A stretch of 17,449 nucleotides of DNA from Gammaproteobacteria bacterium. Its GTDB lineage: Bacteria; Pseudomonadota; Gammaproteobacteria; SZUA-229. The DNA lies in the NCBI GenBank assembly GCA_023136715.1, contig JAGLQT010000229.1, forward strand, positions 1-17,449. Reading direction: 5' to 3'. Below, piece after piece: positions 6,380 through 14,455 of this stretch. The position numbers were made by a program, and so were the translations under genes. The notes below the pieces were generated by a model. That model worked only from the letters and a program-made list of their open reading frames with translations. It was not told the DNA's origin and did no database searches. How positions within the stretch are numbered: the stretch's first letter is position 1; each line of letters begins with the position of its first letter.

Positions 6380-8281
6380 TTGGACCTTTCTAGACTGAAA
6401 AAAGCAGAAATGTTGCTCGGGAAGGGTAAGCTGAAAGAAGCAGAAAGCCTGCTGCTCAAATTCGTCAATAAACACAAGCAGGTTAAGGAAGCCTGGATGA
6501 TGCTGGCTTCTATTTATGGTCAAACCGGGCGTTATGACCAGGTGGTTGCAGTCTGTAACAAAGTGGTTGCTCTCAATCCTGATGATCCCATGGCTCGTTC
6601 TTTGTTAGGTAGCGCCTATGTATTTCTAAATCGACACGAGGAAGCAATCGAACACCTCCAGCTAGCACAAAAACTGGTGCCAGGAAATCCGGGCATCATG
6701 AATAATCTGGCCAATGCTTTTTATGCGATGGGCAAAACAGCGGAGGCCGAAAGCTGGTACAGGGCAACGCTTGGTGTTGATGAGAATCATCCGCAGGCCA
6801 ATTTTGGTATGGGCAATTGCTGCCTGGCGCAAAGTTTATGGGGAGAAGCTGTTCAGCATTATCTAACAGCCTATAACGCCATGTCAGATAATTATGAGAT
6901 TAATATGAGCCTGGGCAAGGCTTATGTGAATCTGGCCAGGCTTGATGAGTCGATGGAGAGTCTGCACAGGGCGGTCAAATTAACCAGGCAACCGTCTAAT
7001 GCTTATTATGGGCTTGCACATACTGCACTGCTGAAAGGTAGCCTTGAAGAAGCTCAGGGTTACATCGCGCAATCGCTACAGCATCAACCGGATAATGTTG
7101 ATGCGCGAGCAGAGCAGGCGGAAATCCAGTACAGGATGGGCAATATCGAAGAAGCACATAAACAGGTTCGTGAGCTGGTCGATAATGAGTTGATATTTCC
7201 TGCTGTCGTCTTAACGTGGTCAAACCTCTGTCGGCATTTTGGGGAATGTCCCGAAGTCATAGAACATGCACAATCATTGCTGGCAAATGAAAGAGTAGCT
7301 AAATCCGACAAGGTTTCGTTGTACTACAAGCTGGGTAAGCTTTACGATATGAGCGGTGATTTTGATCGAGCATTTTACCATTATGATCAGGGAAACCATC
7401 TCATACCCAATGATTTTGATCGTAATTATCATGCCGCGATGATCACTAATCTGATAGAAAATTTCCGCAAGGATAAAATTGAATCTTTACCGCACACCAG
7501 CTGTACCGATGAACGTCCTGTTTTTATTATAGGAATGCCACGCTCTGGTACCAGCCTTGTGGAGCAAATACTATCCAGCCACCCGGATATTTTTGGGGCC
7601 GGTGAATTGAATGATATTAAGGAGCTTGTATGTCAGGCGCTTGCTGACACGGTATCATCCGATGAGCTTAATCGTTTCGGTGCTTTCAATGTAAAAAAAC
7701 TCGATGAACTGGCGGAATCTTATTTGGCTAAAATTGGTGAAATGGGTGGAATAGCTAAGCGAGTAACAGACAAGATGCCTGCCAATTTTATCTGGTTGGG
7801 ATTTATCCAGCAGCTTTTTCCAAATGCGCGGATTATTCACTGTCAACGAGACCCCAGGGATTCCTGCCTGTCAATTTTCTTTCAGGAGTTTAGTCGGGGA
7901 GGTCATCAATATGCCAACGATTTGGGCGATATAGCATCCTACTACAGTGAATACCAGAGATTGATGGCACACTGGCAGAGTGTTCTGAAGCTTCCAGTGA
8001 TAGAGGTAAAATATTCAGAACTGGTGGCTGATTTTGAAGGAGAGGTGCGTAAGATGATCGATTTTCTTGATCTGGACTGGGATGAGCGTTGCCTGGATTT
8101 TCATAAGTCTGAACGTACTACCGCTACAGCCAGCTGGGATCAGGTGCGGCAGTCCGTTTATACAAAATCACTCGACCGTTGGAAGCACTATCGCAATCAT
8201 CTAAAACCATTACTGGATCAATTTGGTGATGATGACCAGGTAAAAGACTGGATTCCTGCACCAACAAAAATACATTTATAA
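6380..8281 (+). CDS. TPR-repeat sulfotransferase, TPST-like (633 aa)
   Basis: Residues 1-345 are TPR repeats and 379-615 a sulfotransferase domain. Motifs are the PAPS loop GMPRSGTS (385-392, R388), E409 in AGELND at the TPST catalytic-Glu position, K465 in TDKMP, RDPRDSCLS (R490, S498) and the tail TASWDQVRQSVYTKSLDRW. No signal peptide is seen. The start is a TTG preceded by GGGA with a seven-base spacer. The frame has no upstream ATG or GTG before a stop (TGA at 6332), and the first ATG (6410) would cut into the first TPR helix and lacks a ribosome-binding site. It lies 100 bp after the PEP-CTERM terminator and 44 bp before the GT41 gene on the same strand, so the two may be co-transcribed. 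It is closely similar to the proteins at 2839-5019 and 12097-13971. The acceptor is unknown. Confidence 0.92.
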   Translation: MDLSRLKKAEMLLGKGKLKEAESLLLKFVNKHKQVKEAWMMLASIYGQTGRYDQVVAVCNKVVALNPDDPMARSLLGSAYVFLNRHEEAIEHLQLAQKLVPGNPGIMNNLANAFYAMGKTAEAESWYRATLGVDENHPQANFGMGNCCLAQSLWGEAVQHYLTAYNAMSDNYEINMSLGKAYVNLARLDESMESLHRAVKLTRQPSNAYYGLAHTALLKGSLEEAQGYIAQSLQHQPDNVDARAEQAEIQYRMGNIEEAHKQVRELVDNELIFPAVVLTWSNLCRHFGECPEVIEHAQSLLANERVAKSDKVSLYYKLGKLYDMSGDFDRAFYHYDQGNHLIPNDFDRNYHAAMITNLIENFRKDKIESLPHTSCTDERPVFIIGMPRSGTSLVEQILSSHPDIFGAGELNDIKELVCQALADTVSSDELNRFGAFNVKKLDELAESYLAKIGEMGGIAKRVTDKMPANFIWLGFIQQLFPNARIIHCQRDPRDSCLSIFFQEFSRGGHQYANDLGDIASYYSEYQRLMAHWQSVLKLPVIEVKYSELVADFEGEVRKMIDFLDLDWDERCLDFHKSERTTATASWDQVRQSVYTKSLDRWKHYRNHLKPLLDQFGDDDQVKDWIPAPTKIHL

Positions 8282-8325
8282 TTCCAGATTTCAATCTCTC
8301 TGAATGCTAACGTTTTTGTACATCT

Positions 8326-10197
8326 ATGGCTAAATCAACGACACACCCGAAGCTGGTAAAAGCGCAGATGCTGGCGCAATCAGGAAAATACAACGAAGCC
8401 CTTGTCCTGCTAGATAAAGTCTGCAAAAAGGATAAACGCAATGCTGATGCCTGGTTTATGCAGGGAACAATACTGGGTAATACTGGTCGTCCTGATAATG
8501 CGATACATTGCTTGCAAATGGCGATTAAGCTTAGGCCAAATCATGCGCTTAGTTATTTCAATCTTGGCAACGCACTGAGTAGCCAGGGGAAATTTGCCGA
8601 AGCTGCCGTCATGTTTTCAAAGGCGTTGTCACTCGGTATGAAAAATCCTGAAATTCTTCGCGCCCTAGCCAGGGCAGAAGTAAACAGCGGGCGGCCGAAG
8701 CAGGCCATTCCAGTATACAGAGAGTACCTGCAGTTCGAGCCGGGTAATCCGGACGTTCTGGGTAATCTTGCAGCCTGTCATTTCCATATTGGTGAACTTG
8801 ATGATGCGGTAAAAATATATAAGCTGGCTCTGGATGTGCGTCGTGATGTGCGATATCTAAATGGCCTGGGCGCGTCTCTCTGTCAGCAGGGATTGTTTGA
8901 AGAGGCTGTCGATGTGCAGCGTGAGGCCATACAGCTACAGCCAGATAATATGATCGCCCACTCCAACCTTCTATTGAGTCTGAATTATCTGCCGAACCTG
9001 TCAGCGCAAGCACGGTTTGATGAGCATCGTGCATGGTCGAAAAACAGGCATGTGAATAATCGCGAGATAGAGATAGAGGCGTGTGAAGTTGAGCCGGAGC
9101 GTAAACTGAGGGTAGGTTATGTCTCACCAGATTTTCGTACTCACTCTGTGGCCTATTTTTTTGCACCGTTGCTGCAGCACCTCAATGCAGAACATGTCGA
9201 TACATGGTGTTATGCAACATCACCCCGAACAGATGAAACCACAAGGCGGTTACAGGGTATGGCTGGTCACTGGCGGGATATTAGTGGGCTCGATGATGCT
9301 AAGGCGATTGATCAGATCCGTTCAGATAAAATAGATATTCTGGTTGATCTTGCTGGGCACACAGCGGGTAACCGTTTAACCATATTTACTGCTAAACCTG
9401 CACCGGTACAATTGACATGGTTAGGTTATCCAACTACAACTGGTTTGTCTGAAATCGACTACCGTCTAACAGATGCCGTGGCAGACCCTTCGGGGCAGGA
9501 AAAATATTACACCGAAAAACTCAATCGTTTATCCGGCTGTTTTCTGTGTTACGAGCCGTTTAGTGGTAGCCCGGATGTAGCGCCGCCTCCAATGCTTGAA
9601 AACGGTTTTGCCACTTTTGGTTCTTTTAATAATCTTGCCAAAATCAACGAAGATGTCATTTCTACGTGGTCATCGTTATTACAGTCAGTACCCAACTCTC
9701 GTTTGCTTATCAAAAATCCTTCCCTGACGGATCCTGCTACAGCACAACGTTATTTATCCCGGTTTGAGCAATATGGAGTCTCTAAGGATCGCATTGAATT
9801 GCTGGGTCTTGCGCCGACGACTGAAGATCATCTAAATACCTATAAACGCATTGATGTCGCGCTTGATACCTTCCCATACAATGGTACAACAACCACTTGT
9901 GAAGCATTACACATGGGGGTTCCTGTAGTCGCACTTGCGGGCGAGTCGCATGCGGGGCGAGTTAGCGCCAGTTTATTATCAACGCTTGGACTGGAGGAAC
10001 TCATCGCCAGTACCCTGGAAGACTATATTAATATTGCCGGGAAAATGGTCGGTAATCAGAAGCACTTATCTGAATTACGAGAAACTTTACGTACACGCAT
10101 GGCAAATTCGCCGCTTAGTGATGGTAAAGCCTTCGCCAAAAAAATGGAACAGACTTACCGTGCAATATGGCAGGAGTATTGTTCATCCAGAGCGTAG
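8326..10197 (+). CDS. TPR-repeat GT41 glycosyltransferase, OGT/SPINDLY-like (623 aa)
   Basis: Residues about 8-225 are TPR repeats. Residues 259-618 are a GT41 (Glyco_transf_41) catalytic region with two Rossmann-like lobes. Recognisable blocks are LRVGYVSPDFRTHSVAYFF with H273 at the position of human OGT H498, ILVDLAGHTAGNRL (338-351), PAPVQLTWLGYPTTTGL (358-374), FGSFNNLAKIN with K439 at the position of OGT K842, and DTFPYNGTTTTCEALHMGVP (514-533) in the UDP-sugar site. The family transfers GlcNAc or another sugar from a nucleotide donor to Ser/Thr of proteins in eukaryotes; bacterial members are also found modifying surface proteins and polysaccharides. Donor and acceptor here are unknown. 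No signal peptide is present, so it should be cytoplasmic. The ribosome-binding site is poor, which could mean coupling to the gene 44 bp upstream. It ends 23 bp from the convergent sulfotransferase gene. Confidence 0.95.
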   Translation: MAKSTTHPKLVKAQMLAQSGKYNEALVLLDKVCKKDKRNADAWFMQGTILGNTGRPDNAIHCLQMAIKLRPNHALSYFNLGNALSSQGKFAEAAVMFSKALSLGMKNPEILRALARAEVNSGRPKQAIPVYREYLQFEPGNPDVLGNLAACHFHIGELDDAVKIYKLALDVRRDVRYLNGLGASLCQQGLFEEAVDVQREAIQLQPDNMIAHSNLLLSLNYLPNLSAQARFDEHRAWSKNRHVNNREIEIEACEVEPERKLRVGYVSPDFRTHSVAYFFAPLLQHLNAEHVDTWCYATSPRTDETTRRLQGMAGHWRDISGLDDAKAIDQIRSDKIDILVDLAGHTAGNRLTIFTAKPAPVQLTWLGYPTTTGLSEIDYRLTDAVADPSGQEKYYTEKLNRLSGCFLCYEPFSGSPDVAPPPMLENGFATFGSFNNLAKINEDVISTWSSLLQSVPNSRLLIKNPSLTDPATAQRYLSRFEQYGVSKDRIELLGLAPTTEDHLNTYKRIDVALDTFPYNGTTTTCEALHMGVPVVALAGESHAGRVSASLLSTLGLEELIASTLEDYINIAGKMVGNQKHLSELRETLRTRMANSPLSDGKAFAKKMEQTYRAIWQEYCSSRA

Positions 10198-10220
10198 ACT
10201 GATCTGTCGTCCAGCTTGCC

Positions 10221-11849
10221 TTATTGATAATGGAAAGCTTTGATGTAAGGCTCAAGTATGGGCAGAGCTGTTTGTAGCTGGTTTTCATAATTGTGCCATC
10301 GACCAATGGCTCTTGCATAGATAGGGGATGTTATGGCGCTGTAACTCGGTGTTCTCACGTCGCGTTTACGAGCATGTTCAAAGTAATTTAGAACTGTGTC
10401 ATTCCATTCTTCACCAGTAAACTCGATTAATTTGCGTGCTTCAGTTTCCAAATCGGCGACCATATCCTCATAGCGTATTTCCAGAAACTGAAGCCCCAGA
10501 ACTGACTGATAATGTGCCAGTAAATCCATTACTGCTGCATAAAATCGTGAACTTTGTTCAAGAGACAGAAAATTGACCATCGACTGGTTTAGCATGAATG
10601 GTTGCATAAAGCAGCTGAGGCAGCAATCGCGTGGGTCACGTAACACTACAATGATACGCGCATCGGGGAACAGCCTGTAAACCATACCTAGATCGATAAT
10701 GTTGAGTGGTAGTTTATCCAGAAGTCTTTTGCCATCTTCAGGCATTCCAATCATGGCGTCGACCAGTGACCAGTAATGAGTCCTTAGTTTTACCAGGTCA
10801 TCTGCATTTAAGCTGCCAAGGTCTTCCGGGTAGCGAAAAGGACGCTTTAGTAACATGGGTAATTCGCTAATGAGGCGGCTCAGGATGGGCTGTTCATCGC
10901 TTGGTATAATCGTATCGAGGGAGGCAAGCACCTGTTCAGTTAAAGTTGTACCTGATCTTGGGAAACCAACCAGAAATATTGGTGATGGTTTATCATCTTT
11001 TAATACGGTGTTATTCCAGTTTTCCGTGGCGGAATGAGTGAACCATTGCAGATGTCTGTTGATCTGATCAAAAATATTATTTTGTGTAGCTTGTGCAGGT
11101 GAAACCGTTTTTGCTAGCGCCATATTGCCAGCATCAAAAGAACGATATGCAGCAGCATAGTTACCCATGCGATCCAGTACATCACCGAGTTCTGCAGCCA
11201 GAGTCGCAACCTGCAGGGGAGGCAGGTTTTTTTTCAATTCCGCAGAAAGTCGAACCCGGGCATTTTCAAGATTGCCTGCGCGTTTATCCAGTTTTGCAAT
11301 AATTAAATTAGCGCGCACGTGACCGGGATTTATCTTAAGTGCTTTTTCTGCTTCACTGCGTGCTTCTTCTAACTGGTAGATATGTTCAAGTGCTACGGCA
11401 AGATGACAATGGATGTTGGCGTCGGATGGATCATATTGCAGTGCATTCCGACAGGCATCTACCGCTTCGTGGTACTGGCTTGTTGCCACAAGGGCAATGA
11501 TCAGATTCCTGTGAGCCTCTATGTTGTCTGCTTTTAGCTGAATGGCATGGCGAAAATTTGTAATTGCAAGATTAGTCCAGCCTTTGCTTAGCCATGCCTG
11601 TCCCAGATAGTTATAGGCTTTCTCCGAGTTCGGATTAATTGAAATAGCTCGCTCTAGACAGGATATAGCCGGTTCAACCTGACCGAGCTTCTGCATACAT
11701 AAAGCCTGCATCAGCCATGCATCATCATCCTGAGGATTTGTTCTTGTTATTTCCTGAAAACAGGCACCGGATTTTTTGTATTCCTGATTCTGGAAAAGTT
11801 CATATGCCTGTTTTTTATCTGTCACGGTAGATGGTTTCATGTTGGTCAT
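10221..11849 (-). CDS. Divergent TPR-repeat sulfotransferase (542 aa)
   Basis: Residues about 12-245 are TPR repeats, fewer than in the neighbouring paralogs. Residues 288-535 are a sulfotransferase domain. The PAPS loop is GFPRSGTTL (295-303, R298), the Glu at the TPST catalytic position is E319 (SDEQP), K379 lies in LLDKLP, and the 3'-phosphate motif is RDPRDCCLS (R404, S412). Compared with the other three, it lacks the SSHP or ASHP stretch after the loop (ASLDTII instead), and the tail is altered (TPSYSAITSPIYARAIGRW, no DQV). It is therefore the outlier, perhaps with a different acceptor. The start at 11849 has no clear ribosome-binding site, and an ATG three codons later is equally possible. 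It is transcribed against the flow of its neighbours and ends tail-to-tail with the GT41 gene. Confidence 0.9.
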   Translation of the reverse strand: MTNMKPSTVTDKKQAYELFQNQEYKKSGACFQEITRTNPQDDDAWLMQALCMQKLGQVEPAISCLERAISINPNSEKAYNYLGQAWLSKGWTNLAITNFRHAIQLKADNIEAHRNLIIALVATSQYHEAVDACRNALQYDPSDANIHCHLAVALEHIYQLEEARSEAEKALKINPGHVRANLIIAKLDKRAGNLENARVRLSAELKKNLPPLQVATLAAELGDVLDRMGNYAAAYRSFDAGNMALAKTVSPAQATQNNIFDQINRHLQWFTHSATENWNNTVLKDDKPSPIFLVGFPRSGTTLTEQVLASLDTIIPSDEQPILSRLISELPMLLKRPFRYPEDLGSLNADDLVKLRTHYWSLVDAMIGMPEDGKRLLDKLPLNIIDLGMVYRLFPDARIIVVLRDPRDCCLSCFMQPFMLNQSMVNFLSLEQSSRFYAAVMDLLAHYQSVLGLQFLEIRYEDMVADLETEARKLIEFTGEEWNDTVLNYFEHARKRDVRTPSYSAITSPIYARAIGRWHNYENQLQTALPILEPYIKAFHYQ

Positions 11850-12096
11850 AGAATAGGTCTGTTGAGATAAGTATCATAGGGTGGAATCATATTGCTAAAC
11901 AGATTATATAAGAGTTTTACTTCATTGTTCCAAAGGATTATTTTTTACTAATCAAATATTAGTGATGATTTATTCTGCTCCGATATTGCAGCGGTTTTCA
12001 TAAACGGTATTATGCTAGTCTGTTACAATGGTAATGTTTTTGAATGATCACGCACAACGCATTGTTGTCCAGACTTTACAGATGAGAATTTTTTAA
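11850..12096. other. Divergent promoter region between two sulfotransferase genes
   Basis: This 247-bp AT-rich spacer separates the minus-strand gene ending its 5' side at 11849 from the plus-strand gene at 12097. A possible plus-strand sigma-70-type promoter is TTGCAG (11986-11991), 16 bases, TATTAT (12008-12013); its -35 box is poor. A small dyad ACTAAT-caaat-ATTAGT lies at 11947-11963. No sigma-54 promoter was found on either strand. Confidence 0.4.
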
Positions 12097-13971
12097 GTGA
12101 ACTTTAATCCTTTTATAGATATATCAGCAACGAAAAAACAGGTTTTAGCGCTATGCCAACAGGGTGATTTTCTTCAGGCAAAGGAGTTGCTCGATCCTCT
12201 TTATCAAAATGGTAGTTTGGATGCGCAAGGTTTTTTTCTTCTGGGTCGCATCAATGGGCAACTAGGTGATTTTGAAGAAGCAGTGAAGTTTTTTCAGGAG
12301 ACGGTACGACTGCAACCAAATTCGCCAGAGATGCATTTTGCCCTTGGAGTGGGCTTGTCTAAACTGGGGCGTTTTTCTGAAGCGGAAGACTGTTTTAAAA
12401 CGGTACTGCAATTTGATCCGACGCATCTTCAGGCAATTCTGGAACTCGCAATTGCTGAATTTAGTCAGCAGAAGCTATCTGAGGCAGAAATCCATTTCCA
12501 GCAGGCGATTGACCGTGACCCCATGATTCTGAGGGCGCTGATGGGCTTGGGAAGAATTTATCATCAGTTGAGTAAACCCGACTTTGCCATTAATTATTTT
12601 AAGCGTGCTCTTGAAATAAATCCAAACATTGTTGATGCGCACTATCATTTGGGTACTATTTACCTGGGGCAGGGGCAGATTGAACTGGCTGAAGAATCGT
12701 ATAAGAAAGCACAACTAGCGGATCCTATGAATGTTCCCGTACACATGGAAATGGGGCAGTTGTACATGACTACGAACAAAATAGACCTGGCCAGAGAGTC
12801 ATTTCAAAAAGCTCTGTCGATAGAGCCTGAGAATCTTGATGCCATAGCCTGTGAGGCACAGTTACATGAGCAACTGGGAGATATAAAAGCAGCGCATGAC
12901 CGGATAATAGCTTATATAAACAAGGGAATCAGACATGTTGGTATTGGTATTCTTTTTGCCAAGATTTGTAGGCATTCGGATAGTTGTGTTGCAGCGGCTA
13001 ATTATCTGGAGGATCTTCTCAAAGATTCGGAAAGCGCGGCCGGGAAAAACAGCAAAATATATTTTGCTCTGGGCAAGCTTTATGATCATCTTGGTGAGTA
13101 TGATAAAGCCTTTTCATGCTTCCAGAAAGCTAATGATCAGAAAACCGATACATTCAATAGTATTGAACATGCCGGATGTATTAGTACACTAATCAAGAGT
13201 TGTGACTGGAACTTTTTTCTTCAGGCACCACGTTCTACGCAAAAAACAGAACGACCAGTATTTATTGTTGGTATGCCAAGGTCTGGCACAACACTTACTG
13301 AGCAGATTTTATCCAGTCATCCTGAAGTTTACGGTGCAGGTGAAATTATAACTTTTCCTAACATAATTATGAGTTTGCCAGGTTACCTCGGAGCGGGGAC
13401 AGCCTATCCTGATAACTTGAAAAAACTTTCCGTTGATATTCTTGACGCTTTAGCAAGCACTTACCTTGCTGAAATAAACAAGCTCAATGACTCCGCATCT
13501 CGGGTGGTAGATAAAACGCTAGCGAACTTTCTGTACCTTGGCCTGATATCCCTGATGTTTCCTAATGCGAAAATCATCCACTGTAAACGCGACCCGAGAG
13601 ATACGTGTTTATCAATCTATTTCCAGAATTTCGATGAAAGCCATAATTATGCAACACGTCTGGAAAACCTGGGGTTTTATTACAAAGAATATGAACGTGT
13701 TATGCAGCACTGGAAAAGCATGATCAAAACCCCTGTTTACGAGGTGCAATATGAAGAGCTTGTGGCGAATCAGGAAAAGATTTCACGTGAATTGATCGAT
13801 TTCGTCGGCCTTGACTGGGATGAAAGAGTACTGGATTTCCATAAAACAAAACGTAGTGTGGTTACTGCCAGTTATGATCAAGTACGTCAGAAGATGTACA
13901 CAAAATCAACTCAGCGATGGAAAAATTACGAAAAACATATAGGTTCTTTGGTTAATTCGCTGGATCTATAA
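12097..13971 (+). CDS. TPR-repeat sulfotransferase, TPST-like (624 aa)
   Basis: Residues about 10-350 are TPR repeats with well-kept signatures (for example AHYHLGTIYLGQGQIELAEE, 181-200). Residues 386-624 are a sulfotransferase domain: GMPRSGTTL (392-400, R395), E416 in GAGEI at the TPST catalytic-Glu position, K473 in VDKTL, RDPRDTCLS (R498, S506) and the tail TASYDQVRQKMYTKSTQRW. The start is a GTG; an in-frame TAA sits directly before it (12094-12096), so no longer form is possible. A GAG ten bases upstream is a weak ribosome-binding site. No signal peptide is present. It appears to be transcribed alone, with about 480 bp of non-coding sequence behind it. It is more similar to the 6380-8281 protein than to the divergent neighbour at 10221-11849. 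Confidence 0.92.
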   Translation: MNFNPFIDISATKKQVLALCQQGDFLQAKELLDPLYQNGSLDAQGFFLLGRINGQLGDFEEAVKFFQETVRLQPNSPEMHFALGVGLSKLGRFSEAEDCFKTVLQFDPTHLQAILELAIAEFSQQKLSEAEIHFQQAIDRDPMILRALMGLGRIYHQLSKPDFAINYFKRALEINPNIVDAHYHLGTIYLGQGQIELAEESYKKAQLADPMNVPVHMEMGQLYMTTNKIDLARESFQKALSIEPENLDAIACEAQLHEQLGDIKAAHDRIIAYINKGIRHVGIGILFAKICRHSDSCVAAANYLEDLLKDSESAAGKNSKIYFALGKLYDHLGEYDKAFSCFQKANDQKTDTFNSIEHAGCISTLIKSCDWNFFLQAPRSTQKTERPVFIVGMPRSGTTLTEQILSSHPEVYGAGEIITFPNIIMSLPGYLGAGTAYPDNLKKLSVDILDALASTYLAEINKLNDSASRVVDKTLANFLYLGLISLMFPNAKIIHCKRDPRDTCLSIYFQNFDESHNYATRLENLGFYYKEYERVMQHWKSMIKTPVYEVQYEELVANQEKISRELIDFVGLDWDERVLDFHKTKRSVVTASYDQVRQKMYTKSTQRWKNYEKHIGSLVNSLDL

Positions 13972-13996
13972 TTAGTATTTGCTTATCTACTAATTA
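13969..13996. repeat. AT-rich inverted repeat over the stop codon
   Basis: TAATTAGTA (13969-13977) and TACTAATTA (13988-13996) are perfect nine-base arms with a ten-base loop, and the left arm contains the TAA stop. No T-tract follows and the stem is AT-only except for two pairs, so it is not a convincing intrinsic terminator. Confidence 0.45.
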
Positions 13997-14304
13997 AGAG
14001 TGGTTAATGCGAATTTGCTGAAAGTTTCAGTGTAAAAGTAGCAGATGTGTTGTTGCTCTTTATACCAGCTATTATTTATCAATATTGTTTGAAAATATAT
14101 AATATAATCTATAAACATTAATTAAATCAGTAGCTTATATGCTATATTAGATGAGGCTGATTTTTGTCCGAGTTGTTTACGGTGGCTTCTGATAGTGTAT
14201 AATCGCGCACAGATAGAACAAAAATAAGCGGTTTGATTGAGTATAAAAGTGAGTTTGTAGCTCGTATTTCAAAAGTTAAAAAATAATCAAGTTTTCATTC
14301 CCCA

Positions 14305-14359
14305 TAAAAAACTAGAGTGTTTTTTCGTTTTAAAGGGCAATAAATACCCTAGTTTTTTA
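14305..14359. repeat. Eleven-base inverted repeat in the fadL leader
   Basis: TAAAAAACTAG (14305-14315) and CTAGTTTTTTA (14349-14359) are perfect arms enclosing 33 bases. Inside, AGGG (14334-14337) and CCCT (14347-14350) could pair, competing with the outer stem because they share the CT of the right arm. The right arm ends in six T, so on the plus strand it could act as a weak terminator or attenuator about 100 bases before the ATG. Confidence 0.45.
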
Positions 14360-14443
14360 CTTGACTTTAGCCTTTATCCAATCCCTAATTAGCCACTGTC
14401 TTAAAACTATAATAATTTGTTAACAAAAATAACCAACGGTAAC

Positions 14444-14448
14444 GAGGG
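14444..14448 (+). promoter_or_regulatory. Shine-Dalgarno site fixing the fadL-like start
   Basis: GAGGG lies seven bases before the ATG at 14456. It supports that start over an in-frame TTG at 14417, which would place 13 polar residues before the signal peptide. Confidence 0.85.
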
Positions 14449-14455
14449 TAAAAAA

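Larger units (their letters stand above)
13972..14455. other. Non-coding leader region upstream of the fadL-like gene
   Basis: This 484-bp AT-rich stretch has no credible ORF. A possible sigma-70-type promoter is TTTACG (14176-14181), 16 bases, TATAAT (14198-14203), with a start near 14210. That would give a long leader of roughly 245 bases containing the 14305-14359 inverted repeat. Another TATAAT occurs at 14408-14413 without a good -35 partner. No sigma-54 promoter is visible. Confidence 0.45.

Noticed and set aside
8609..9166. 185-aa minus-strand open frame
   Set aside because: It lies wholly inside the GT41 gene, whose translation carries clear family motifs; the opposite-strand frame shows no domain or ribosome-binding site.
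12029..12044. TGGTAATGTTTTTGAA as a sigma-54 promoter for the sulfotransferase at 12097
   Set aside because: The GG is present, but the base pair ten bases later is GA, not the near-invariant GC, and the -24 box reads TGGTAA instead of TGGCAC.
13969..13996. Inverted repeat after the third plus-strand sulfotransferase as an intrinsic terminator
   Set aside because: The stem is almost all A-T and no T-tract follows it.
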